Below, one piece after another: positions 1-9,880 of a stretch of DNA of 64,000 nt. The notes beneath the pieces were generated by a model. That model worked only from the letters and a program-made list of their open reading frames with translations, had not been told where the DNA came from and did no database searches. The stretch's first letter is position 1. Every line of letters starts with the position of its first letter. The DNA comes from Euphorbia lathyris. Lineage: Eukaryota; Streptophyta; Magnoliopsida; Malpighiales; Euphorbiaceae. The stretch covers positions 48,455,501 through 48,519,500 of the forward strand of contig NC_088918.1 in assembly GCF_963576675.1 (NCBI RefSeq), in the 5' to 3' direction. Both the position numbers and the translations under genes were made by a program.

Positions 1-118
1 TTGGGGCTGAGCAGGATGGTGGTAAGGCCCTCAAACCACATATTCAAAATCCAGTAACCAGGGGTAGAGACTTTTTAGGATGTCAATCACCCCTTGGTTA
101 ACTTTTGACCCAGTGGTT
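1..118 (-). pseudogene. Distal fragment of Tat antisense ORF, cut by copia A
   Basis: On the minus strand this stretch continues the reading frame that begins at 17,541, once the copia element between them is ignored. Its translation (…KSLYPWLLDFEY…) matches the block ADCYPWMKNYEI of the antisense gene in the second Tat element at 50,761-50,815. A stop follows soon after, and the remainder lies left of the window. The fragment therefore belongs to the antisense accessory gene near the 3' end of a plus-oriented Tat element. The function of such genes is unknown; part of the protein resembles the Pfam family called putative gypsy-type transposon domain. The assignment rests on the match of a short segment plus the copia target duplication. 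Confidence 0.6.
114..118. repeat. Target site duplication of copia A, left copy
   Basis: TGGTT lies directly before the terminal TG of copia A and is repeated exactly at 17,323-17,327 after its terminal CA. Confidence 0.9.
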
Positions 119-243
119 TGTTGGAAATTAGGCTAAGGTATAGCAGCGGAAATATAAAATTTTTAACCTATTTCCATTAACCCTAGGATCCGTTAATCGT
201 TATTTCATATAAAGAGGGATAAGAAGAATTACCTTTTGATGAT
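119..243 (-). repeat. Copia A 3' LTR, first piece
   Basis: Matches 15,467-15,594 of the intact LTR, including the segment with ATAAAGAGGGATAAG. It breaks off at the Athila-like insertion after ATGAT. Confidence 0.9.
239..243. repeat. Target site duplication of the Athila-like element, left copy
   Basis: ATGAT here and at 8,125-8,129. The uninterrupted site is present in the other copia A LTR near 15,588, which contains ATGAT once. Confidence 0.92.
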
Positions 244-423
244 TGATGCGCCCTCACCTAAGTTAGAGATGAGAACTCACTAAGGGATAAGTGTACCCCG
301 TCGTTATCAAGTAATAAATTTCTGGTTAAGTCCAGGTTATCGTCCACAGGATTTATTTCTGCAAGTATCGAGTTACTTGTTTTCAGGTGTTATCTAGGCT
401 TAGGGGGTTTTGAGTTGGTTTTT

Positions 424-530
424 CTAAGTTAATCTACTCCTAGGTTGAATTATACTATTCCTAGCTAAGTTATCTGATTCTAACTAAGTTACTCTACCCC
501 TAATTAAGTTAAACTACTCCTAAGTGATCT
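424..530. repeat. Degenerate minisatellite in Athila-like LTR
   Basis: Roughly 20-bp units of the form CTAAGTTAcTCTAcyCCTA, about five copies. The copy in the other LTR (about 6,647-6,770) has one extra unit, which explains part of the LTR length difference. Confidence 0.7.
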
Positions 531-1181
531 TTTACCAATGCAATTATCCGAAGGAACATGAAGGGATACGATGATAATGAAAATAGAATGTTTAAGCAAT
601 TGAATTAAAACCTAAGCCACTTGTGTCCGAGGCGATTAACCCGACCTATCCTCCTAAAGTTCCTAGTTCGTGATTCCCTTGTAAGGCCGAAACTAGCTCT
701 AAGGCTCAGCAATTTGGGCTTAATCTTCTATAGGGTCGTCAATCCTATAGGCACTGACTAGGTCAGATTCAGCTCGCAATATGTGCCAACTTGATTTTGG
801 GATTATCGAATGAGTTAAACCAATCAGACAAAGCGTAAGACAAAGATTAAAGCATTAAAACAATTGAATGAACAAGAACTATAATATATATCAAAGATGG
901 AGAATATTGTCACGAAGTTACAATAAGCCTAGAATTCATAACATGTATCAGAGGCTAGACAGAATGTAAAAGAAGAAAAATCCCTTTCAGGGAACCTGTC
1001 TACCAATGCAGGCGTCTTTCTAGGACTTAAGGATGGAGCTTGAGCAATCCTCGGTGAACGGAGCTTCGGAGGTGTCTTCAATGGAGTTTTGAAGGATATG
1101 GAGGAGGTGGAGAGGATTTCTCAAGAGGAAAACTAAGAAAATTACAAAGATAAAAGATATCTAAATTACATTGGAAAAACT

Positions 1182-1191
1182 CTATTTATAG
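1182..1191 (-). promoter_or_regulatory. Putative LTR TATA box
   Basis: Minus-strand CTATAAATAG, a textbook plant TATA box, about 115 bp downstream of the hairpin cluster. The same motif in the 5' LTR (7,422-7,431) is the one that would drive transcription of the element. Confidence 0.65.
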
Positions 1192-1305
1192 GCGTGGCTC
1201 GGCCCTCTTTTTGACCTATTTTCGTGTCCTTATTGGTGTAGGAAGTCGTGGGGTCCATCGTGGCTTCGTGGGGGCGAAATTGGTCTTTTTGACCAATTCC
1301 CGCAG

Positions 1306-1516
1306 GTCTGCTTGCCGAGCAGGGCGAGCTGCTCGGCGAGCAGGGCTACTCTCGACGAGCAGCGCCCTGCTCGCTGAGCAGGCGCCTGGCGGCCTGCTCG
1401 GCGAGCAGGCTCCTGCTCGCCCGAGTAGGCGCCTGGCGGCCTGCTCGACGAGTAGGCCTCCATGGGCCTGCTCGGCGAGCAGGCATGGCCTACGGAGGCC
1501 CGCTCGTCGAGCGTTT
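1306..1516. repeat. GC-rich hairpin cluster in LTR (U3)
   Basis: About ten copies of imperfect palindromes around CTGCTCGGCGAGCAG, with variants CTGCTCGACGAGTAG and CTGCTCGCCCGAGTAGG separated by GGCGCCTGGCGGC. The stretch is strongly GC-rich inside an AT-rich element. It is shorter in the other LTR (7,548-7,722), so units are gained or lost. Confidence 0.85.
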
Positions 1517-1915
1517 TCGCCCGGCATGCCCTTGATGCTTGCCGAATGCCGTCGATGCCCTTTTTTGCCCGAACTTACACATGCGCACGTACAGAAACTC
1601 CAGATAACATTAGTCCAAAGGCTAAATTGATCCGTCAATCGCTTATTTTGAGCAAACGCTTCGTTTGGTGCGACTTTTGACGGACCAATTAGCTTCAAAA
1701 GATAATGGAATTATACTATGCATGCTATTTTGGCCGTAATTGCTTAGATTTGTCATAAAACGAGCCTAAACAACGAAAAATAAATAAAACGTTTCCAATT
1801 CCTAACTAACTCACACAAAAGCATTTAAATACGAGAAATGCTCGCTTATTAACTAAATAATGCTAAAACCCGTCCAAAAACCGTACCCAAAGATAGGGGT
1901 TTTTGACCCCTATCA

Positions 1916-2776
1916 AACCTCCTCGCACTTAAAACTTTACTTGTCCCTAAGTAAACTAAAAACTAAACCCGCCATCACAAGCAAGCTAGAAAACCTCCCG
2001 GTTTGACTAGGTGCTTGACACAATTTCGAGCATCTGTAATTACATGCATTCGGAAATACAAAGTAGAGACACGATATCCAAAAGCCGCACTTCAATTATC
2101 ATAGGTCATAGTTTTAAGCAAAAGGACACATGTTTAATTAAACGAGTTTAAGGGGATCGCTAAGTAAAACACCTCACCATAGGTAGTTCACTCATTTCAC
2201 ACAATTTTGGTGGCTAAAGTGTTTACTCTCGGCTTATGTTCTTGCTTAGGATTACGTTGATTTTGCACGTTCATCCGAGTTCCTCTGCTATGCTATATGA
2301 TTCCGATGATAGCAAAAATAGCCTCTAATCGGGGTTGTAATGTGGTTAGAGGGTTAAAGGTACAACAAGGGTTAATAGTTCTAGCGCTACAAAAACAAAG
2401 TTTAAATGGCTTTAGCAAATATGAAGTGACTGAGCTTTTTCTTCATCCCTTATTTTATTTTTTTTTGGGATGTTTTCTTGAGACGTTTTTGATTTTTAAG
2501 AACTGGGGAATGAAGTTCTTCCCTTTTGTTCGTCTCTTTTCTTTTTCTGTTTTTCTCTTTTTCTTTTTGGGATAGTGATGCTCATTCACTTCTTAGCCTT
2601 TTGGCTTGCTACTGTAATGCCATAAACAAAGATAGAGCGCTAGAAGAAAACAAAGGCTCAATTTGAGCTTTGCAAAAAATTTGGGTTAAGTAGCAAACCA
2701 AGTTGTGGTTTGCAAAAATAGGTTAGAACGAAAGAAAAATCTATAAACTACAAAAATATAGGCTCAAAGGGGCTTC
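1916..2776. other. 3' untranslated region of the Athila-like element
   Basis: No gene seen. Directly beside the LTR, the minus strand reads GCGAGGAGGTT, the likely polypurine tract. A pyrimidine-rich stretch at about 2,435-2,575 (purine-rich on the coding strand) is the only other structure. Confidence 0.6.
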
Positions 2777-3598
2777 CTAGAGTGGATGAAAAAGAAAAAT
2801 AAGGTAAAGAAAAAGGGTTAATTCTAATGAGGTTGATTCATCGTTTATCATCTCAAGTAAGTTGGTAACTAAGTGTCCAAGGCCAAGGGAACCGCGTTTT
2901 CTACTCGCTTGGCTTGAGAAGCCCTCAAAGATGGTCTTGACATTATTCACGTGTTTGTGGTTGGCCACACACCATAGTATGAGCAATTCTGTCTTTGAGA
3001 CTTTATTGCTCTCGTTTTTGCCCAACAGGTTGTGAGCCACAAACTTGTGAACAAGGTTGAGGAGTGGGTCCAAGAGAGCGACTGGGCTAGCAGTCTGGGA
3101 GTCAAATTCCGATATGCCTGTTAATTGTTCCCAGGCCATATCTCTTGTCATGGGCTTCTCAAAATCTGAGATTGCCTCTGGGTTGTTATAGACTCCCATC
3201 AGGGCTGCTAGTGGGGTATCACTGAGACGGTAAGGTTTACCATTCAGTCTAAAAGAATGCTTACCACAGCCCGAGGGTAACTCTTTTTTCCAAGTAGTCA
3301 AAAATTCCATAGTGAAGTTGTGATAAACTGGGGTCTGTTTTGTGGCTAGTCTATACCAGCCGTGGAATTTGAGGATTTCATTGAAATCCTTTTTCAATCC
3401 TATAGACGCTAAATATGTTTGATCAACAACTATATGGGTAGCAAGTTCTTGCTTGGAAAATCTATCATACAATACCCCCTCACGTTCATCAACAAGCCCA
3501 AAGGGTGGATCATACTTAGCTTGGAGGCTATCGTTGAACTCGACCTCAGACTCGGCTTCATTCTCAACTACGACCTTGGCTTTGCCTTTCTTACCCAT
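2777..3598 (-). CDS. Second ORF of the Athila-like element (ATHILA ORF-type protein)
   Basis: The start chosen is the ATG at 3,598 (MGKKGKAK…), giving about 273 residues. The frame is open further upstream to 3,676, but that part reads as untranslated sequence and a splice-acceptor-like CTCAG sits just before the chosen ATG. The N-terminus is lysine-rich and then acidic. A central block (HGWYRLATKQTPVYHNFTME and SDTPLAALMGVYNN) has the layout of ATHILA ORF-type proteins: a conserved aromatic motif, then a long helical region. The ORF at 61,817-62,788 holds the same position and has similar blocks. Such ORFs sit where retroviruses have env, but no signal peptide or membrane segment is visible before the hydrophobic last residues, so an envelope role is not supported. 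The function is unknown. The frame is uninterrupted, which is notable in an otherwise decayed window. Confidence 0.65.
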   Translation of the reverse strand: MGKKGKAKVVVENEAESEVEFNDSLQAKYDPPFGLVDEREGVLYDRFSKQELATHIVVDQTYLASIGLKKDFNEILKFHGWYRLATKQTPVYHNFTMEFLTTWKKELPSGCGKHSFRLNGKPYRLSDTPLAALMGVYNNPEAISDFEKPMTRDMAWEQLTGISEFDSQTASPVALLDPLLNLVHKFVAHNLLGKNESNKVSKTELLILWCVANHKHVNNVKTIFEGFSSQASRKRGSLGLGHLVTNLLEMINDESTSLELTLFLYLIFLFHPL

Positions 3599-4186
3599 AG
3601 TTCCTGAGGAATAGACCAAAAATGGACAAGTTAGGACATATTTACAATTTTGAACATAAACCCCCAAATAAACCATTCATAGGCATAAACCATAGTTTTA
3701 GGAACTTAGGGACTAAAACCATAAGTATTTGGTCCCTAAGTGTTTTACCCGTAATTCACAAATTCATGAAAAATTGGAGATGCCCAATGACTAAAACATG
3801 GTAAGAATGCAATTCATAACTCTATTGGCAAGTTTTTAACTATAAATTGAATAGTTGAACTTTGAACTAAAATGGAGATTTTACCCAAATTGAGCAATTT
3901 CTCCAAAAATTCACAAATTGAGAATAGAAATCACACCCAAACCATAAATCAATCATGATGTTAACACAAGTTGCAAGAAAATCAAGAATTAAAAGTAAAC
4001 AAGAGATTTATTTGAGAAAAGAGAGAGAAACCTAAAACTTAGGTTTTTCTTTAAATCTCAAAAATTATCACCCTAAGCTAAAATCTAAGCCTAGAAATAT
4101 GTTAGAAATCAAAAATGGGTAAATATTCATACCTTATATCTTGAATTCGGGTTAGTGTGGTGGATTTGGGAGTTTAGGTTTTTTGA
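3599..4186. other. Leader of second ORF, AT-rich
   Basis: No gene. On the minus strand it runs from the purine/pyrimidine tract to the second ORF. It contains a weak TATA-like GATATAAGG near 4,135 and ends in CTATTCCTCAG about 7 bp before the ORF start, which could be a 3' splice site. Confidence 0.4.
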
Positions 4187-4322
4187 AGGGAAAAGAGAAG
4201 AAGAAAGGAAGAAAGAAAGAAATAAGAAAAAGAAAGAAGAGAGAAGGGAAGAAGAAGGTGGGGAAGGTGATGATGAGTCACCCCCCCCTTTTTTTCTTAT
4301 TCTTTCTTCTCTCTTTCTTTTT
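4187..4322. repeat. Polypurine run followed by polypyrimidine run
   Basis: About 75 bases of almost pure A/G (4,187-4,262), then after a short spacer about 45 bases of C/T (4,278-4,322). The two halves are roughly complementary, so a single strand could fold into one long hairpin, and the duplex could form triplex-type structures. Open frames through it are low-complexity artefacts. Confidence 0.75.
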
Positions 4323-4323
4323 G

Positions 4324-4430
4324 GTTCGGGATTTTAAAATCCCGAACAGCCCGTGTCGGCCGAGCTGGCTGACTCGGCCGACCAGCCCGGCGAGTTGGGC
4401 AGTGCCTGACTCGCCTGGGTTGGGCGAAAT
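4324..4430. repeat. Internal palindrome cluster of the Athila-like element
   Basis: It starts with a perfect 24-bp palindrome at 4,324-4,347 (arms GTTCGGGATTTT and its complement), followed by GC-rich imperfect palindromes containing GGCCGAGCTGGC, CTCGGCCGACC and CCCGGCGAG. These echo the CTCGGCGAG core of the LTR hairpin cluster. It lies between gag and the second ORF. Confidence 0.8.
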
Positions 4431-4704
4431 TCTTTTTTTTTTTTATCGAATAAAGTGTGGGGGAACAAAGCTTGACAATGTAAATAAAAAGGACAAACGA
4501 GATTAGAATTCAATCAACCAAAATTAACAAAAAATAAAAATAAAAGAAAAGGGAATGTAGAATTAAATTGTTCAAGCTTTGAATTTAAACCGAGGAGAAC
4601 CCGATTTCTCCCCCTTACTCAATCCTTTCTCGGGATCTTTGGATTCTTCTCCGTTGTGCTTGGGAGAGAACCCTGTGGCCTTTCCTGCCTGTCCCTATTG
4701 ATCT

Positions 4705-6049
4705 AAGCTACCTGATTGCTCAAATCTTTGCAGAAGGCTTCGTTGTTGGCAAGCCTAGCCGAGATCTCCTTCAAAAGAGTGATCACCTCGTCAGATTCCT
4801 TAGGAGGTTGCATTGGCCCTTGGTTCTGCTATTGATATGGGGGCATGCCAAGCCCCTGATCTCTATGTTCCTGAACAAAACCGCTGGGAGGTCGAAGCAC
4901 ATTTTGATTTGAATTCCCGTAAGAGAGGTTCGGGTGCTGAGGCCTCCTGTAGTTGCCATTGTTGTTGTTGTAGGAGTTGTAGTTGTTGGGGTTGGAGTTG
5001 TTACTCGGCTGCCCCCCAATATAGTTGACCATCTCCACCCCATCTCCAGTGAAAGGGCTACCTGCTTGATAATCCTTTCCATGGTGGTCGCCGCCACAGT
5101 GCACACAGGTGGGAGGTTGGCTAAGCTTAGCCAACAGTACGTCCATCTTCCTACTCAAATCCGCAACAACTGGATTTTGTTCCTGTTCTTCCACAGCAAA
5201 TACCCGCTGCCTTGTGGGGCCAGCGAGCTTCTGTTGTTGCCACTGCACACTCTTTCTGGCCAGCTCATTAATCATGTCATATGCCTCTGTTGCTGTCTTT
5301 CTAAACAAATCTCCACCCGCTGCGGAATCTACAATAGCTCTGTTGGTGGGTGTCAGTCCGTGATAGAAGACGCTTACTAACTGATGCTTGGGTATGTCAT
5401 GATGAGGGCACATGCGCAGCATTTTTCTGAATCGGGTCCAAGATGTGTGGAGCGCTTCGTGCTCGGGTTGGTGGAAGGATGTGATCTCACCCCTGAGCAT
5501 TGCTGTCTTCGAGGGAGGGAAGTAGTAGGACAAGAATTCCTTCTCCAACCCTGCCCAAGTCGTGATTGAACCGGGCTCCAGTGTTCTCAGCCATTCCAAA
5601 GCTTGCCCAGTCAGAGAGAACGGGAACAATTTCAGTCTAGCAGCATCTTGGGGAACCCCATTTGTTCTTGCGGTGTCTGCGCACATTAGGAAGCGATCTA
5701 GATGATCATTCGGGCTCTCATGTGCTTCTCCTCCAAACAATCCGGTCTGTTGGATCAAGTGAATTATACTGGATTTGATTTCGTATGTATTAGCCGGAAT
5801 GTTTGGAGCGGCAATGCCTGACAAATTCTGGTGCCGGTGTGGTGCTAGGATCTCACTCATCAGACGAGTGTCATTTTGTGGCCCGGTGTTCTCAGTATTC
5901 CGTTCGTTGTTCCGTTCATTGTCAGTCATCTTGATAGGCTCGATGATCTCGTCTTGCTTCAGCTTTCTGATTTGTTTGCTCCTGCGAAGAGTACGTTCAA
6001 GTTCAGGGTTAAGAGGGACACATGGTATTTTCGCTGATCTCGTAGGCAT
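4705..6049 (-). pseudogene. Gag of the Athila-like element
   Basis: The gag polyprotein would form the virus-like particle and bind the RNA. I start it at the ATG at 6,049 (MPTRSAKIP…); the upstream open frame to 6,307 is low-complexity leader, and TTTTCTCAG immediately before this ATG looks like a splice acceptor. The capsid-type retrotransposon gag domain covers roughly residues 85-230 (GQALEWLRTL, FLSYYFPPSK, FYHGLTP). A zinc knuckle follows near residues 315-327, CVHCGGDHHGKDY, where the last cysteine has become tyrosine. An Asn/Tyr-rich stretch ends at a TAG at 4,829. The frame continues after it (EISARLANNEAF…NQVA) to about 4,705, and shortly beyond comes the RPQGSLPS motif of Athila gag. 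The TAG probably arose from a Gln codon. Confidence 0.82.
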
Positions 6050-6440
6050 ACGCTGAGAAAAGATAAATACAGAAATAAATGAAAGCGGAAGGGAAATCAT
6101 ACACACATACAAGGTTGCATAGTTTTGTACAAGTAGGTATAAATAAACACATACAGACACGTATAGATGAAGTTGACAAGTATAACTACATGTTCGTACA
6201 AACGAATATAAACAAGCGTAAGTATGAAAAAGGATGGTTATCATAAATAAGTATGTATAAACAAGTGTATATAAACAAGTATAAACGGTATAGATACATA
6301 TGAACAAGTATTATGATTATAAACAAGTATAGTTATTATAAACAAGTATACAAGTATAAATGATATTAACAAGGAATATTCACAAAGAATGCCTAAACTA
6401 ACAAATCGGCCTTTGGTTCGATATTGCAGAAGAAATAAAT
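6050..6440. other. Gag leader with ATAAACAAGTAT repeats
   Basis: No gene. From about 6,120 to 6,365 the plus strand holds a degenerate array of ATAAACAAGTAT-like units. The open minus-strand frame here encodes a Tyr/Leu-rich low-complexity peptide that I treat as non-coding leader, possibly an intron ending at 6,052. Confidence 0.55.
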
Positions 6441-6459
6441 CCCCGGCAACGGCGCAAAA
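6441..6459 (-). promoter_or_regulatory. Primer binding site, tRNA-Asp type
   Basis: The plus strand reads CCCCGGCAACGGCGC, identical to the 3' end of plant tRNA-Asp apart from the final bases. It lies 4 bp inside the 5' LTR, the position and tRNA usual for Athila elements. Confidence 0.8.
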
Positions 6460-6463
6460 AACT

Positions 6464-8124
6464 TGATGCGCCCTCACCTAAGTTAGAGATGAGAACTCAC
6501 TAAGGGATAAGTGTACCCCGTCGTTATCAAGTAATAAATTTCTGGTTAAGTCCAGGTTATCGTCCACAGGATTTATTTCTGCAAGTATCGAGATACTTGG
6601 TTTCAGGTGTTATCTAGGCTTAGGGGGTTTTGAGTTGGTTTTTCTAAGTTAATCTACTCCTAGGTTGAATTATACTATTCCTAGCTAAGTTATCTGATTC
6701 TAACTAAGTTATTCTACGCCTAATTAAGTTACTCTACCCCTAATTAAGTTAAACTACTCCTAAGTGATCTTTTACCAATGCAATTATCCGAAGGAACATG
6801 AAGGGATACGATGATAATGAAAATAGAATGTTTAAGCAATTGAATTAAAACCTAAGTCACTTGTGTCCGAGGCGATTAACCCGACCTATCCTCCTAAAGT
6901 TCCTAGTTCGTGATTCCCTTGTAAGGCCGAAACTAGCTCTAAGGCTCAGCAATTTGGGCTTAATCTTTTATAGGGTCGTCAATCCTATAGGCACTGACTA
7001 GGTCAGATTCAGCTCGCAATATGTGCCAACTTGATTTTGGGATTATCAAATGAGTTAAACCAATCAGACAAAGCGTAAGACAAAGATTAAAGCATTAAAA
7101 CAATTGAATGAACAAGAACTATAATATATATCAAAGATGGAGAATATTGTCACGAAGTTACAATAAGCCTAGAATTCATAACATGTATCAGAGGCTAGAC
7201 AGAATGTAAAAGAAGAAAAATCCCTTTCAGGGAACCTGTCTACCAATGCAGGCGTCTTTCTAGGTCTTAAGGATGGAGCTTGAGCAATCCTCGGTGAACG
7301 GAGCTTCGGAGGTGTCTTCAATGGAGGTTTGAAGGATATGGAGGAGGTGGAGAGGATTTCTCAAGAGGAAAACTAAGAAAATTACAAAGATAAAAGATAT
7401 CTAAATTACATTGGAAAAACTCTATTTATAGGCGTGGCTCGACCCTCTTTTTGACCTATTTTCATGTCCTTATTGGTGTAGGAAGTCGTGGGGTCCATCG
7501 TGGCTTTGTGGGGGCGGAATTGGTCTTTTTGACCAATTCCCGCAGGTCTGCTCGTCGAGTAGGCGCCTGGCGGCCTGCTCGGCGAGCAGGCTCCTGCTCG
7601 CCCGAGTAGGCGCCTGGCGGCCTGCTCGCACGAGCAGGCCTCTGGCGGCCTGCTCGGTGAGTAGGCCTCCAGGGGCCTGCTCGGCGAGCAGGCATGGCCT
7701 ACGGAGGCCCGCTCATCGAGCGTTTTCGCCCGGCATGCCCTTGATGCTTGCCGAATGCCGTCGATGCCCTTTTTCGCTCGAACTTACACCTGTGCACGTA
7801 CAGAAACTCCAGATAACATTAGTCCAAAGGCTAAATTGATCCGTCAATCACTTATTTTGAGCAAACGCTTCGTTTGGTGCGACTTTTGACGGACCAATTA
7901 GCTTCAAAAGATAATGGAATTATACTATGCATGCTATTTTGGCCGTAATTGCCTAGATTGGTCATAAAACGAGCCTAAACAACGAAAAATAAATAAAACG
8001 TTTCCAATTCCTAACTAACTCACACAAAAGCATTTAAATGCGAGAAATGCTCGCTTATTAACTAAATAATGCTAAAACCCGTCCAAAAACCGTACCCAAA
8101 GTTAGGGGTTTTTGACCCCTATCA
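6464..8124 (-). repeat. Athila-like element, 5' LTR
   Basis: 1,661 bp, nearly identical to 244-1,915. TATA box at 7,422-7,431; hairpin cluster at 7,548-7,722, about 35 bp shorter than in the other LTR. Confidence 0.92.
7548..7722. repeat. GC-rich hairpin cluster in 5' LTR
   Basis: The same palindromic units as at 1,306-1,516 with some units missing and one variant CTGCTCGCACGAGCAG. In the transcribed direction it ends about 115 bp before the TATA box. Confidence 0.85.
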
Positions 8125-8129
8125 ATGAT
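8125..8129. repeat. Target site duplication of the Athila-like element, right copy
   Basis: ATGAT, matching 239-243; the copia LTR sequence resumes with CAATCTACCG. Confidence 0.92.
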
Positions 8130-9866
8130 CAATCTACCGATGTTAATGAAGTGCCCACAACTCTTCTCCGAGTTCCCAAGCACGAAATAAAACACGGGAA
8201 GATTAAGTTAGAATCAACCGTTGAATAGCAACCAAAATAGATTGCCTCTAATTAATCAACACAAGATCAAGGATAAAAGAAATAGATGAAATCAATTGAT
8301 CGGAAGGAAGCCGTAGAAAATCTCGTCCTCGAACTGGGGGTCGAAAATTCTCTTTCTTTCTTTCTTTAGGGTAGGTTTCGAAAATCACTAGCCTTGGATT
8401 TGGGTTGAAGGATTTCGAAAATCACATAGTGGGGGGTATTTATAATCTCTTGTATCTAATCCCTAGTTAGATAGAATTAGGTTACTGAATAGGAATTCAA
8501 TTCGGAATAGAATTCCTAATTATTATCTCATTATATATCTAACATATTAAGGATAATAATAATAACCTTATTGGATAATAATAGGAGTATTATAATCTAA
8601 TTAAAACTCCTAACTTATTTATCTCTTAATTAATTTAATTCATAATCCTAATCTAATTAGGATTGATTAAAAATCAAATTAATTATTCATGTACCATACA
8701 TGAATTTCGACCCCCCCATGGTCCATGGGCCTCATTGGGCTCAATTGGGCTTCTATCAATTAATTAACATCTATCTCTTTTTTAGGTTCCAAGTCTTATG
8801 TGTGACCCATTAGGTTCCTATTACTACTGGCCGTATGCAACTATTAAATTAATTTTCAAAGAATTATATTTAATCTTTGCATAACGGAATGATGTACAGA
8901 GTATGTGATTAGCAAGTCCGTAATCATTCCCCCAGAGCCATAAGAAGACAGGTTGATTCTGTCGTTAACCTTTCCGTATTAGTTACAGTATAATTCGATC
9001 CTTTATCAACTACATCTTTGAACTGAATCTTATAACTATGGATGATGTCAATTCACATATAGCGAGACGTTCGTTTTACTTGTACAGGCCGAGTCAACTC
9101 AAATAGATAGGTTAAGTGAAATCTATATTTCAAGTCTTAAGCTATCACCTTGCAAGGATTTAGAGTCGAGTCTTCCACAAGCGATCCTTGGATGTATCTC
9201 CCATTTATCGGGAGTGCTAAATGCTCAATCCAATATATAACGATCCCGCAATCACTTCTTGTGATACCCAACGTCTACTGTTCACACCCCAGAGTCATCT
9301 CTGTTAAGGATCGTGTTACACCAGAGTCAAAGCGTCACATTCCATAATCCAGAATACCAATTAATATTCCTTTGAGTCTGAGGATTAGTTATACCTATTA
9401 ATACCAATGAGATGAACAAGTGACAAGGATGAATCTACCCATCCTGTTATCTCAAATCGGATCCCCAATCCTAATGAACTCCCTTTCATTGGATCCACGT
9501 AACTGTCCAGATATCTGTATATATGAAGCTTGTGAGATCAGCTTTCTGTCGGACAGAAGACATTGTTACATGCAAGTCTCAACAGTGATATGTCAATCCT
9601 GGGCATATCACTTGACTTGGGGTGGTTTTAAGTTTATTAGTTTATCATAAAGTTTAGTCTCACTTCATGCTTGTATGAACACTTTATGATCACTTTAAAC
9701 AAACTTACGGATTTCCTTTTATTAGACTTTATTTAGTGCTTAAAAGAGATTGCCTTTATATAGTTATAAAACATATATCTCATTAAAACAAATGATATAA
9801 AGAACACTTCATTTACATTAAGTTTGTATCCTAGAACAATTGTCTATAGGACACTAAACCCCAACA
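8130..9866 (-). repeat. Copia A 3' LTR, second piece
   Basis: Continues the LTR after the Athila-like insertion and ends CCCCAACA. It matches 15,595-17,322 with scattered substitutions. Short open frames inside it recur in the other LTR and are not genes. Confidence 0.92.
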
Positions 9867-9877
9867 TACTCCCACTT
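9867..9877 (-). promoter_or_regulatory. Copia A polypurine tract
   Basis: The minus strand reads AAGTGGGAGTA directly before the 3' LTR; copia B has AAGTGGGAATA at the equivalent place (37,502-37,512). Confidence 0.8.
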
Positions 9878-9880
9878 GGA

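Larger units (their letters stand above)
244..1915 (-). repeat. Athila-like element, 3' LTR
   Basis: 1,672 bp, TG…CA. It holds an array of TAAGTTA-type units at about 424-530, a TATA box (minus-strand CTATAAATAG) at 1,182-1,191, and a GC-rich hairpin cluster at 1,306-1,516 lying upstream of that TATA box in the direction of transcription. Confidence 0.92.
244..8124 (-). mobile_element. Non-autonomous Athila-like gypsy element without pol
   Basis: A complete LTR element inserted in the left LTR of copia A. Its LTRs (244-1,915 and 6,464-8,124) begin TGATGCGCCC and end CCCCTATCA, and ATGAT duplications flank it. Transcription is on the minus strand: right LTR, tRNA-Asp type primer site, leader, gag, a hairpin-rich spacer, a second ORF, then the left LTR. 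There is no protease, reverse transcriptase or integrase. The gag frame reaches the typical Athila gag/pro linker RPQGSLPS near 4,670 and then ends. The LTR copies are nearly identical, so the pol-less form itself transposed recently and must have used enzymes from another element. This is the youngest layer in the left part of the window. Confidence 0.9.

Noticed and set aside
1306..1516. CRISPR-like array of short palindromic repeats
   Set aside because: Spacing is irregular, spacers are themselves related palindromes, there are no cas genes, and the context is a plant LTR.
1211..1698. Overlapping open frames on both strands through the GC-rich LTR segment
   Set aside because: They arise because palindromic CTGCTCGGCGAGCAG units contain few stops in any frame; they lie in an LTR promoter region and are not conserved in length in the other LTR.
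2777..3598. Retroviral-type envelope gene
   Set aside because: The ORF holds the env position, but no signal peptide, glycosylation-rich ectodomain or clear transmembrane anchor is visible; I keep it as an ATHILA ORF-type protein of unknown function.
4155..4506. Lys/Glu-rich open frames
   Set aside because: They are translations of the polypurine tract, without family similarity or start context.
6050..6307. N-terminal extension of gag (Tyr/Leu-rich, membrane-like)
   Set aside because: It comes from ATAAACAAGTAT repeats of the leader; a typical gag start with a splice-acceptor-like site before it lies at 6,049.
9150..9650. Open frames of 65 and 76 codons
   Set aside because: They recur in the other LTR of copia A (16,606-17,106) and, on the opposite strand, in copia B LTRs; they are LTR sequence.
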